From: Apoderus coryli
Lineage: Eukaryota > Arthropoda > Insecta > Coleoptera > Attelabidae
Direction of reading: 5' to 3'
Assembly: GCA_911728435.2 (NCBI GenBank)
Contig: OU452213.1
Coordinates: forward strand, 2,149,834 to 2,213,833
Length of the DNA stretch: 64,000 nt
Shown here: piece after piece, positions 52,401 through 59,860 of the stretch
Position numbering within the stretch: the first letter of the stretch is position 1
How the letters are laid out: the number at the start of each line of letters is the position of its first letter
Made by a program: the position numbers and the translations under genes
Notes under the pieces: model-generated
Told to the model about the DNA's origin: nothing
The model's input: only the letters and a program-made list of their open reading frames with translations
Databases searched by the model: none

Positions 52401-55400
52401 TTTTGTTCTTCATTCTCCTTGCTTGCTTGCAAGATTTACTATTATTATTATTATTTTTGCAGGCCCCAGCCGAAAGCCTTTACGCGTATAGCTGCAACGT
52501 TGCCAGTATGTCCACCAACACCAACACATCATTCGCGCAAAAACAAAACACTCGATCTACGTCCACCTAACCTCAAATCAACATCTCCAACATCAGAGGT
52601 AGTTGCGCCACAATCCAACAGTTCCAATGAGGAAACTCCGGAACGATCTGTGAGGCAACAGTCATCACCTCAATTGGGTTTGATCGCTTTATCCGAATTA
52701 AAGAATTGCAGTACTACTAGAGACCTGTTGAACGACGTTTTTGGAGGGAATGTTGAGGGAAACTGTGGTGAGGCTAGTGGAGGTATTCCGATGTTGCCGT
52801 TGCATCGGTTGAGTACTGCCAGATTGCCTTCGATACCTGAACGTGGACATAGACTGTTAGCTGTAGCTGAAGGCGAGAATGATGAACCTTTACCTCCATG
52901 TAAGTTACCATGACGTACCTTGGTTATTGTATTCTAATTTGTGTTTAAATTAGCTTGGGAAGCGCGCATGGATAGTCACGGTAGAGTCTTCTACATCGAT
53001 CACTCCACGCGTACAACCTCATGGACTCGCCCAAGGAGTAATTGCAGCTCGTCCTCGAATAGTTCAGTTGGAGCTGATCAACATCGCCGACAGTTAGATA
53101 GACGGTACCAAAGCATTAGACGCACTCTTAGCTCAGTGAGATTAGACAACGTTGCCGATGTGATCGCGATTGACAATTCTGCGCCAGGCTACCAACTGTT
53201 GAACCGGCCAGATTTTTTTACCATTTTACATATGAATCAGGTAAAGCTTTAACTCAATCAAACATACTGAGAAGTTATCTGTACTCAGGGCTTTGTCTTT
53301 GCGATTCAGGCTGGAAATCCACATCTTCTCTAGCGCCAGAATTGTGGGCTTTCAATTGTTGATGCCTAGTTTCTTTGTGATTGCTTATTCCCGCAGTTCC
53401 AACACTCAATCAGAGCTTCAGTTCGCAGCTCATCACCAAAATTGGTGCAACCAAATGTTTAGAGCAAAATGCCTGGTTGATTGGTGTCATTTCTGTCAAC
53501 GAATCACTCTAGCAACACTTCTGATTGTAAAACTAACTCCAATCGATGTATTTGGAAGAAAAATGGTATAGTAATTACGTTTTTAACAATAGCTGGCCAT
53601 GGCTTAGTTCGTGGTGTCTTCGGTTCTTGATTCAGAGGTGTGAGTTCGATTCACGGCTGAGTATGTCTTTTTTTTATGATTTAATGTTGTATAAAGTCTT
53701 GCTTTTACAAAATGTAAATTTATTTTCGGATTTCAGGAAGCCTTAGCAATTGTTCTTGTGCACTTTTAACAATCTGGCAACGTTGATTTAAGCTCTTAAA
53801 AGGGTACTTCGATTTCAATCTTCCAAATGTATTTCTAATGTGTATTTTTATCACTAATAAATGTTTAGAGCAAAATTTCTTGTTAATTGTGAATGTTACT
53901 CGTATTCGATGCCATTTCTATCACCAAATCACTCTAGCAGTGGTGTGCATTCACTTCTGATTGTAAAACTAACTCCAATCGATGTATTGGGAAGAAAAAT
54001 GGTATAGTAATTACGTTTTTAACAATAGCTGGCCATGGCTTAGTTCGTGGTGTCTTCGGTTCTTGATTCAGAGGTGTGAGTTCGATTCACGGCTGAGTAT
54101 GTCTTTTTTTTATGATTTAATGTTGTATAAAGTCTTGCTTTTACAAAATGTAAATTTATTTTCGGATTTCAGGAAGCCTTAGCAATTGTTCTTGTGCACT
54201 TTTAACAATCTGGCAACGTTGATTTAAGCTCTTAAAAGGGTACTTCGATTTCAATCTTCCAAATGTATTTCTAATGTGTATTTTTATCACTAATAAATGT
54301 TTAGAGCAAAATTTCTTGTTAATTGTGAATGTTACTCGTATTCGATGCCATTTCTATCACCAAATCACTCTAGCAGTGGTGTGCATTCACTTCTGATTGT
54401 AAAACTAACTCCAATCGATGTATTGGGAAGAAAAATGGTATAGTAATTACGTTTTTAACAATAGCTGGCCATGGCTTAGTTCGTGGTGTCTTCAGTTCTT
54501 GATTCAGAGGTGTGAGTTCGATTCACGGCTGATAATATCTTTTTTTTATAATTTAATGTTGTATAAAGTCTTGCTTTTACGAAATGTAAATTTATTTTCG
54601 GATTTCAGGAAGCCTTAGCAATTGTTCTTGTGCACTTTTAACAATCTGGCAACGTTGATTTAAGCTCTTAAAAGGGTACTTCGATTTGAATCTTCCCAAT
54701 GTATTTCTAATGTGTATTTTTATCACTAATAAATGTTTAGAGCAAAATTTCTTGTCAAATGTGGATGTTCCTCGTATTTGGTGCCATTTCTCTCACCAAA
54801 TCACTCTAGCAGTTGTGTGCATTCACTTCTGATTGTAAAACTAACTCCAATCGATGTATTGGGAAGAAAAATGGTATAGTAATTACGTTTTTAACAATAG
54901 CTGGCCATGGCTTAGTTCGTGGTGTCTTCGGTTCTTGACTCAGAGGTGTGAGTTCGATTCACGGCTGATTATGTCTTTTTTTATAATTTAATGTTGTATA
55001 AAGTCTTGCTTTTACGAAATGTAAATTTAATTTCGGATTTCAGGAAGCCTTAGCGTTGTATAACAAGAATCCAACGTTGAAGCATATGATAGTCCGAATC
55101 CGACGTGATCAGGTGTTTTACGAGAAATACCAACATAACAAAGAATTAGTCACTCTAGTCAATTTGTTTGCTGATGCTAGTAGAGAACTACCGGAAGGTT
55201 GGGATACGAAAAAAGACAAAAACTCCAAGGTATGTTGTTTAAACAATTGTCATGCTTGCACTTTTTGTTGCTTACTAATAAATCACTAACAAAAACAATG
55301 TTTTCTGTTGTTATATGTGTGCACAGCCATTTTTTATTGATCATACTAACAAGAAAACCACATACATGGATCCAAGGATGCCGCTTGAGGTTTCAACAAC

Positions 55401-55779
55401 TGTCAGTCGTCTATCTGATGAACCAGATGTAAGTTCAATAGTCTCCATCCAATAAATCTGTACCTTGGAACCCTCAACCCTCACCCATTTATCCAATTTG
55501 CTAACATTTTGTGTTTTTTTTATGATTGCAGGCCCCGGTCCCCCCTCCACGACCACCCACAGCGACTGGACATGTATCCACGCCGGAAATTCCAGTTGCT
55601 TACAACGATAAGGTGGTTGCATTTCTCAGGCAACCGAATATCTTTGATATCTTGAAAGAACGACACCCACCAGTTGGCAACACTGCATCGTTGAGAGATA
55701 AAGTGAACGCGGTACGCGTGGACGGGACAGCCGCCTTGGATCGGTTGAGTCACGATGTACATTTGACAATTCTGTTGAG
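31141..55779 (+). CDS. Hecw: Hecw E3 ubiquitin ligase, 5' part (eight exons; HECT domain lies beyond the window)
   Basis: Joined exons 31141-31477, 47871-47972, 51063-52101, 52463-52899, 52954-53240, 55044-55229, 55327-55428 and 55532-55779 give 912 codons plus 2 nt, in frame across seven GT-AG introns. Domains: acidic start (1-75); HECW N-terminal domain (about 85-175, with [19 protein letters not shown] and [15 protein letters not shown]); low-complexity linker (176-635) with the proline motif [14 protein letters not shown]1 (636-667); inter-WW region (about 715-782, [20 protein letters not shown]); WW2 (783-815); pre-HECT helical region (831-912). Known HECW proteins are HECT-type ubiquitin ligases, in which WW domains bind PPxY-type partners. 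The vertebrate C2 domain, expected right after the N-domain, is absent. The catalytic HECT exons are not in this window. The Drosophila counterpart is CG42797/Hecw. Confidence 0.9.
31429..33176. repeat. 872-bp tandem duplication spanning the end of Hecw exon 1
   Basis: The segment from about 31429 (CAAATCGAGCAACAACATGA) to about 32300 is repeated at 32301-33176 with high similarity. It includes the last ~50 coding bases of exon 1 and the GAAG|GTAAGT donor. The copy is open in the same frame ([16 protein letters not shown], with G to V) but has no obvious acceptor in front. Each copy contains ACAGGGTG and CACCCTGTATA motifs near its middle and a CAGTGTTGCCAG near its end. Confidence 0.9.
33177..37960. 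other. Hecw intron 1, first part: dispersed repeats, no gene
   Basis: Between 33724 (TACAGGGTGAGTCACAG) and about 34430 (ATGGTGTTCCATTT) lies a ~700-bp block whose ends look like those of a dispersed repeat. A less AT-rich patch at 34995-35400 has open frames on both strands, but none resembles a protein I know. ATACAGGGTGGTCAAAA at 35320 and its reverse complement TTTTGACCACCCTGTA at about 36658 could be the two ends of a ~1.35-kb element. Confidence 0.4.
37961..38137. repeat. ~135-bp dispersed tandem repeat, left part
   Basis: Phrases such as TTGCGAACGCCTGTGT and GTAGGTTATCTTATATC recur in diverged form at 39385-39860 and, on the opposite strand, at 46985-47300. The block is split from 39385 onward by the RTE copy. 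Confidence 0.6.
38138..39402 (-). mobile_element. RTE-like LINE, 5' truncated (second copy of 4810-6693)
   Basis: Minus-strand frames 39402-38965 ([58 protein letters not shown]) and 38887-38189 ([20 protein letters not shown] through [16 protein letters not shown]). Between them the sequence reads RYADDTVI, so the catalytic box is intact, but about a dozen codons upstream of it are missing. The 3' tail is the (GAA)n run, seen as TTCTTCTTC at 38138-38157. At nucleotide level it is very close to the plus-strand copy. Confidence 0.88.
39385..39860. repeat. ~135-bp dispersed tandem repeat, right part
   Basis: Three or so units, aligned by ACCCTTTTTCCACTATTTAC near 39543 and ACCCCTTTTTACATTATTTA near 39685 (spacing about 140 bp), each followed by AGGTTATATTCTA-type sequence. 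It contains a CACCCTGTATAGG site near 39520. Confidence 0.6.
39861..40764. other. Unannotated part of Hecw intron 1
   Basis: AT-rich. A CACCCTGTAATA site lies near 40031. No gene recognised. Confidence 0.35.
40765..42810. repeat. Second array of the ~311-bp satellite, seven units
   Basis: GCCGTTTTCGAGAATTTTTG-type phrases start at about 40788, 41064, 41375, 41687, 41997, 42308 and 42619. Most spacings are 310-312 bp, and the first unit is about 35 bp short. The array opens with ACATACAGGGTGCTTCATTA. Units are near-identical to those at 17105-19245. Confidence 0.95.
42811..43480. other. Unannotated part of Hecw intron 1
   Basis: No gene recognised. Confidence 0.35.
43481..43700. repeat. Dispersed repeat with CCGGAAGT palindrome (copy 1)
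   Basis: Runs from AAAACGTCAAACGTCATTTT through GTAGAATCCAAAAAAAATAT to the palindrome ACTTCCGGT-TTA-ACCGGAAGT at 43644-43664. The same order of phrases occurs at 63800-64000. Confidence 0.6.
43701..44259. other. Unannotated part of Hecw intron 1
   Basis: ACAGGG motifs near 43740 and 44051. No gene recognised. Confidence 0.35.
44260..45224 (+). mobile_element. Rearranged, dead mariner element
   Basis: The element is bounded by TA and by CGAGGCATGTT at both ends, with the 5' TIR carrying about 26 extra bases. Plus-strand frames encode the catalytic two-thirds of a mariner transposase: [20 protein letters not shown] (first Asp), [20 protein letters not shown] then HDN (second Asp), and [20 protein letters not shown] (third Asp, D34D spacing region). 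At least two frameshifts (about 44700 and 44890) break it. The N-terminal helix-turn-helix region is missing. In its place, 44345-44460 is the reverse complement of the gene's own 3' end (45050-45160, encoding [20 protein letters not shown]). The element is therefore a foldback with arms of about 150 bp. Confidence 0.9.
45225..46354. other. Unannotated part of Hecw intron 1
   Basis: AT-rich. No gene recognised. Confidence 0.35.
46355..46660 (-). repeat. Half copy of the foldback element (core plus right arm)
   Basis: Matches about 9000-9290 of the foldback element: AGCTATGAAATTAACCACTT, the ATACCCTGTATAGTAATCG core boundary, and GAATGACTTTTTCTTCTAAA. The left arm and outer terminus are missing. 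Confidence 0.75.
46661..46984. other. Unannotated part of Hecw intron 1
   Basis: No recognised feature. Confidence 0.3.
46985..47300. repeat. ~135-bp repeat in opposite orientation
   Basis: Reverse-complement counterparts of the phrases at 39385-39860 (for example AATAGAGTATAACCTAAAAC and GCGTTCGTAAATAGTGGAAA), two to three units. Confidence 0.6.
47716..47800 (+). mobile_element. tRNA-like SINE head just upstream of Hecw exon 2
   Basis: Sequence TTCGGCCAATTGTGTAAACG ... CTTCGTAATCGTGAAG ... GCGAGTTCAAATCTGG followed by a T-run. The GAGTTCAAATCTGG stretch is a good B-box (GGTTCAAATCC-like), and the middle can form an anticodon-like stem. An A-box is weak. A pol III derived SINE head is likely. 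It is not a functional tRNA. Confidence 0.45.
47871..47972 (+). CDS. Hecw: Hecw coding exon 2 (residues 113-146)
   Basis: Acceptor TGTTTCAG and donor GGAG|GTACTT, phase 1 to phase 1. Encodes the middle of the HECW N-terminal domain ([20 protein letters not shown]). It corresponds to the segment of vertebrate HECW between the DWIGLY-like strand and the CFKYYHG-like strand. Confidence 0.88.
48461..51026. repeat. 239-bp satellite array filling Hecw intron 2, about eleven units
   Basis: TTTTATACAGGGCGATTCGA recurs near 48861, 49100, 49339, 49578, 49820, 50059, 50299, 50541 and 50784 (period 239-243 bp). More diverged units precede it from 48461. Each unit has two ACAGGG motifs, AAATGGACTACCCAGCATAT and GGGGACCTAGTACAGGATAT. 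Central units are almost identical, which points to recent homogenisation. The array stops about 36 bp before the exon 3 acceptor. Confidence 0.95.
51063..52101 (+). CDS. Hecw: Hecw coding exon 3 (residues 147-492)
   Basis: Acceptor TGATTTTAG and donor CCCG|GTAAGT. It begins with the last strands of the N-terminal domain ([26 protein letters not shown]) and then goes straight into a basic patch ([13 protein letters not shown]) and a Ser/Asn/Asp-rich linker. The linker contains the SH3/WW-ligand-like [12 protein letters not shown] and an acidic DDDDDD run near residue 475. No C2-like fold sequence is seen. Confidence 0.9.
52102..52462. other. Hecw intron 3, unusually GC-rich
   Basis: Unlike every other intron here, about 52118-52390 is clearly richer in G and C and open in several frames. 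The minus strand reads [20 protein letters not shown]. It starts after a CTCTGCAG that could act as an alternative acceptor. I recognise no protein family. It may be a repeat insertion or a former exon. Confidence 0.4.
52463..52899 (+). CDS. Hecw: Hecw coding exon 4 (residues 493-638)
   Basis: Acceptor TTTTTGCAG and donor CCAT|GTAAGT, entering in phase 2 and leaving in phase 1. Encodes the rest of the linker, rich in Pro, Ser and Thr ([15 protein letters not shown]), with a conserved-looking [19 protein letters not shown]. It ends DEPLPP, the lead-in to WW1. Confidence 0.87.
52954..53240 (+). CDS. Hecw: Hecw coding exon 5 (residues 639-734, WW1)
   Basis: Preceded by a 54-bp intron with acceptor AAATTAG. 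Donor ATCAG|GTAAAG, phase 0. WW1 reads [20 protein letters not shown] followed by TRTTSWTRP, with both Trp and the final Pro present, so it should fold. It then has a polar Ser-rich stretch, [11 protein letters not shown], and the start of the inter-WW region ([12 protein letters not shown]). Confidence 0.92.
53445..55040. repeat. 436-bp tandem array in Hecw intron 5, four units, with decoy splice acceptors
   Basis: AGCTGGCCATGGCTTAGTTC starts at 53591, 54027, 54463 and 54899, exactly 436 bp apart. Each unit ends with TTTCGGATTTCAG|GAAGCCTTAGC. In the first three units (AG at 53736, 54172, 54608) this runs on as AATTGTTCTTGTGCACTTTTAA. In the fourth it is the real exon 6 acceptor (AG at 55043). 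The array has therefore copied the acceptor and first 11 exon bases. Confidence 0.93.
53591..53660 (+). mobile_element. tRNA-like module (A/B box) repeated in each 436-bp unit
   Basis: A-box-like TGGCTTAGTTCGTGG near 53600 and B-box-like GAGTTCGATTC at 53643-53653. The T-arm can form the stem GTGA/TCAC around GTTCGAT, and a T-run follows at about 53668. Identical or near-identical modules lie at 54027-54096, 54463-54532 and 54899-54968. It looks like a tRNA-derived SINE head that was amplified with the array. It is not a functional tRNA, because acceptor and anticodon stems do not pair well by eye. Confidence 0.45.
55044..55229 (+). CDS. Hecw: Hecw coding exon 6 (residues 735-796)
   Basis: Acceptor GGATTTCAG, donor CCAAG|GTATGT, phase 0. 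Encodes [20 protein letters not shown], then [20 protein letters not shown] and the first half of WW2 ([14 protein letters not shown]). The TLKHMI...RD...YQHN...LV...FAD pattern is the strongly conserved helical box between the WW domains of HECW1/HECW2. Confidence 0.93.
55327..55428 (+). CDS. Hecw: Hecw coding exon 7 (residues 797-830, WW2 second half)
   Basis: Acceptor GTGCACAG, donor CAGAT|GTAAGT, phase 0. Completes WW2 ([19 protein letters not shown]). The second signature Trp is replaced by Tyr. An aromatic substitution here is also usual in this WW of vertebrate HECW proteins. Confidence 0.9.
55532..55779 (+). CDS. Hecw: Hecw coding exon 8 (residues 831-912, pre-HECT region)
   Basis: Acceptor ATTGCAG, donor TTGAG|GTGAGT, leaving in phase 2. 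Proline-rich start ([17 protein letters not shown]), then [20 protein letters not shown] and [20 protein letters not shown], the conserved stretch before the HECT linker of HECW proteins. The next exon should supply one base to finish the codon and lead into the HECT domain. No such exon is visible before 64000. Confidence 0.9.
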
Positions 55780-55845
55780 GTGAGTTAATTTTCTGCATTT
55801 TCATTTGAGTCATTCAACATTCTCCTCTGTTTTACTCACGATTTA

Positions 55846-57215
55846 GTGGGTGGGAGTGGGGATGAGAGCTTTTCTATAGCTTGTAACCTTTAAACTGTTC
55901 CTTTATCATACTAACATGTTGACATTTAAATATCAGTAAAACAGTTCTATGGCGTGTGGGAATAAACCTATTAAATCGTGGTCTGTTAATGTCAATACTA
56001 AGCCAAAAAAGGTGGGGACTATAGCAGCTCTGTAGAATGGAACCTCTTAGACTATAAACATTGTCTAGATCTTATCTTAAACACTCACCTGTCGCAAACG
56101 TATGTTCCTTTTACACATTTGATTGACAATTAAGTGAAAATCTTAACTTCAAATTGCTTTATAGCCAATGATAATTTTGACAGTTGTCCGTTCCTTTTAC
56201 AACAGAAAGGAGTTGGTGGTGAGGGGCAATAGTAAGTGGGGATGATAGCTTTTCTATAGTTTGTAACCTTTAAACTGTTCCTTTATCACACTAACATGTT
56301 AACATTCAAAAATATCAGTAAAACAGTTCTATTGCGTGTGGGAATAAACCTATTAAATCGTGGTCTGTTAATGTCAATACTAAGCCAAAAAAAAGGTGGG
56401 GACTATCGCTGCTCTGTAGAATGGAACCTCTTTGACTATAAACATTGTCTAGATCTTATTTTACGTACAGAACACTCACCTGTCGTAAACGTATGTTCCT
56501 TTTACACATTTGATTGACAGTTAAGTGAAAATCTTAACTTCAAATTGCTTTATAGCCAATGATAATTTTGACAGTTGTTTTATTTATGAGATATATCTTG
56601 TCACTAATATAGTTGCTATATTACGGCAAAATGTACTCGCATTTACAACAAGAGAAATATCTACATCACGTCGAATCATAGTTAGTATAAATTAAGTATC
56701 TTGAAGCAATTATACCAATTGAATTGAATCGTGGAAATATTATTCATAATTTCACAGAATTAAACCTCGTATCGCCATCTCTGGAGATACGCTTGAACCA
56801 CATCGAATAACAGAAAATAGAAGTACGACTAAAGAGTAGAAAATCAATAATTAGTGCTTTATTCTAACGCTGCGCAAGGGCTGCGCTCTGAAACTGGCGT
56901 CTTCGAATTCCTATTGGCTATCATCCCTCTTTTGAGGCATAATAGGGGAGGTAATCAGATTAAAAGGAATAAACCTATTAAATCGTGGTCTGTTAATGTC
57001 AATACTAAGCCAAAAAAGGTGGGGACTATAGCAGCTCTGTAGTATGGAACCTCTTTGAGACTATAAACATTGTCTAGATCTTCTTTTTCCTACAAACCAC
57101 TCACTTGTCTTAAACGTATGTTCCTTTTACACATTTGATTGACAGTTAAGTGAAAACCTTAACTTCAAACTGCTTTATAGCAAATGATAATTTTGACAGT
57201 TGTACGTTCCATTTA
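55846..57215. repeat. Three copies of a ~350-bp repeat downstream of exon 8
   Basis: AATAAACCTATTAAATCGTG followed by GTCTGTTAATGTCAATACTA recurs at about 55962, 56342 and 56968, each followed by GTGGGGACTATAGCAGCTCT or a variant and then CACTCACCTGTCG. The first two copies are about 380 bp apart. The third is separated by about 380 bp of unrelated sequence. It lies in the next Hecw intron. Confidence 0.85.
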
Positions 57216-58260
57216 CAACAGAAAGGAGATGGTGGTGAGGGCCCAACTGGCCTGAGTTGTAGAAGGAAGGCTATCGGTAAATAAAACAAAACTAGGTATA
57301 TTTCTTCCCTCGGGAGTATTCTATTTTAAGTTTATAATCAATCAATACAATAAGATTCCTTCGGAGTCCCAAAGATGGCCGCCAACGTCCAAATCTTGTA
57401 GAAGCCGGTCCTGCATACCATCTATTTCTTATTTAAAACGTGTTTCTTGTATAGTTAACAGAAAAAACGGACTTGTCTTTAAAATAAAACGGGTATTGAG
57501 GGCGCATAGAAGTTATATATTATATTCAAATTAATGTTGATAATATTTATGGTGTTATTATGATTCTTACTATGAAATGTTAATAAACCATTTGCATTTC
57601 GAACATCTGTTATTAGTAAATGGTGTGTATTGTTGTAGTAAAAATTGGGGTTGGGAAGGGGGCATAATATTATGCAAGTTGTCTAGAGTTATTACTACTG
57701 GAAGCAATATGTTAAAACACTATTTTAATTAGTGTTGTTTTCTGATTCTCACTGTATACGACTAACCCTAGGTTAACAGAAAATATTGTTTAATAAAAGA
57801 ATGTTAAAACAATAATTCAAAAAAATAAATAAATTGTGAAATAGAATACCTAGTTGTAAATGTATCATATTAAATCTGAAAATATGACGTTAATGGAACT
57901 TAACATACCGGAAAATATAAAATTATTGTAACGAAACAATCAGTAGGTTTTATTTTTCTTTTTCGACGGAAAATCAACGTACAAACACAAATGAAATTTA
58001 TTATTTAGTACGTACTTACCACTTCAGTTTTTGCATCAATAATTGGTTTCTTTGTTGTAAAAGACTTCCTTTCAATCAATCATTTCTTGCACTGTTTGAT
58101 TTGGTATTTATATACCTATTAACTGATTGAGGATAATTAATTTATTTATTTATTTATTTATCTATTCACGAACAAAATCTAATACTACAAGACAAACAAT
58201 AACTACAATTTACAATCAACAACGCTTGTAACCTAACCTATAATAATATTTCTAAACAAT
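57216..58260. other. Unannotated Hecw intron sequence
   Basis: No exon-like segment and no HECT motif in any frame. A (TTTA)n run at 58138-58165 may be the tail of an old LINE. Confidence 0.4.
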
Positions 58261-58694
58261 CAGTGTTGCCAACTATTCAAAATGCATTCCACTAGAAATG
58301 TAAAAAATCCGCTAAAATTATTCTTTTTGAAAAAAAAAAACGCTTCACAGTAAAAAAATCTATATTTTCACATTCACTTATTCTCAATCATCATAAAATC
58401 TCACCCCTATAGACATAGGTCTTAAGGGTAAAGATCAGAGGCATTGTTCAAAATGATGGATAGGCAACCGGTGCTTCATGACTCCGTCATGTGGGTTGCA
58501 TAGTATGTGACGTCAAAACTACTAATGTAGTCTATTTTTGGGATTACGAATAAATAAAAAAGTATATAAAGTAAATTATATAATTTTAATGTTAAAATAT
58601 TCAATATTCAAAAAATCCGCTATCTGCAATTTCATATTTTAGTCCGCTAAACGTAAATATATCTAGCGTAAATTCCGCTAAGCTGGCAACACTG
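58261..58694. mobile_element. hAT-like miniature element, ~434 bp
   Basis: Ends CAGTGTTGCCAACTATTC and, on the other strand, CAGTGTTGCCAGCTTAGC form 12-13-bp inverted repeats with the CAGTG start typical of hAT elements. There is no coding capacity. An exact 8-bp target duplication is not evident (TAAACAAT versus TACAAATC). Solo CAGTGTTGCCA motifs elsewhere weaken the case. Confidence 0.45.
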
Positions 58695-59002
58695 TACAAA
58701 TCTGCTTAATTCTCTCAATATGAGCTCTAGCTGTATCAAAAAAGCCATTTTTAGTCTAGTTTTGAGCCCTCTACCTCTGGACATACTGTAATAAAGTAAT
58801 TATTACTGAAGCTAAACAAAAAACTAGCAAAATAATTACCTACGTCCTTCAATGCCGATCGTTCCCGTATATCGAAGTTAGAAAGAAAAATAGTTTTTAA
58901 ATATAAAAAGCTAATTAAACATACATATTACACAGCTACAATGTTAATACATCCGATATACATAAAAAAAAAGTCAATTTGATTTCCAATATTATATTAT
59001 AT
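58695..59002. other. Unannotated Hecw intron sequence
   Basis: No recognised feature. Confidence 0.3.
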
Positions 59003-59860
59003 ATATACAGTGTGTCCACGGACGGGTTTAACTATACCTACTTATAGAAAAGTTATTAGCGATTTTTCGAAAAAAAGTTATTCTTCATCATTTCTTTTAA
59101 TTGTAATAAAAATACCATTCCCGTTGGAAAAATCAGATTTTTTTCATATACAGTGTGTCCACGGATGGATTTAACTATACCTACTTATAGAAAAGTTATT
59201 AGCGATTTTTCGAAAAAAAGTTATTCTTCATAATTTCTTTAGCTGGATATAAAAATACAATTCCCGTTGGAAAAATCCGATTTTTTACATATACAGTGTG
59301 TCCACGGATGGATTTCACAATACCTACTTATAGAAAAGTTATTAGCGATTTTTCGAAAAAAAGTTATTCTTCATAATTTCTTTAGCTGGATATAAAAATA
59401 CAATTCCCGTTGGAAAAATCCGATTTTTTACATATACAGTGTGTCCACGGATGGATTTCACAATACCTATTTATAGGAAAGTTATTAGCGATTTTTCGAA
59501 AAAAAGTTATTCTTCATAATTTCTTTAGCTGGATATAAAAATACAATTCCCGTTGGAAAAATCCGATTTTTTACATATACAGTGTGTCCACGGATGGATT
59601 TCACAATACCTATTTATAGGAAAGTTATTAGCGATTTTTCGAAAACAAGTTATTCTTCATAATTTCTTTAGCTGGATATAAAAATACCATTCCCGTTGGA
59701 AAAATCCGATTTTTTACATATACAGTGTGTCCACGGACGGTTTCACTATACCTACTTATAGAAAAGTTATTACCGATTTTTCGAAAAAAAGTTATTCTTC
59801 ATAATTTCTTTAGATTGTTACAAAAATACAATTCCCGTTAAAAAAAATCCAATTTTTTGT
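59003..59860. repeat. 143-bp satellite, six units
   Basis: TACAGTGTGTCCACGGATGG starts at about 59006, 59149, 59292, 59435, 59578 and 59721, 143 bp apart. Each unit includes AGTTATTAGCGATTTTTCGA and CAATTCCCGTTGGAAAAATC. The TATACAGTGTGTCCA start is shared with the foldback element at 8828. The array ends at TACAGGGTGTCGAAAAATAC. Confidence 0.93.

Noticed and set aside
53546..54618. Three identical 66-codon open frames 436 bp apart, as a possible gene family
   Set aside because: They exist only because the 436-bp intron unit is repeated. They cross the tRNA-like module and end at the decoy acceptor, and show no protein-like composition.
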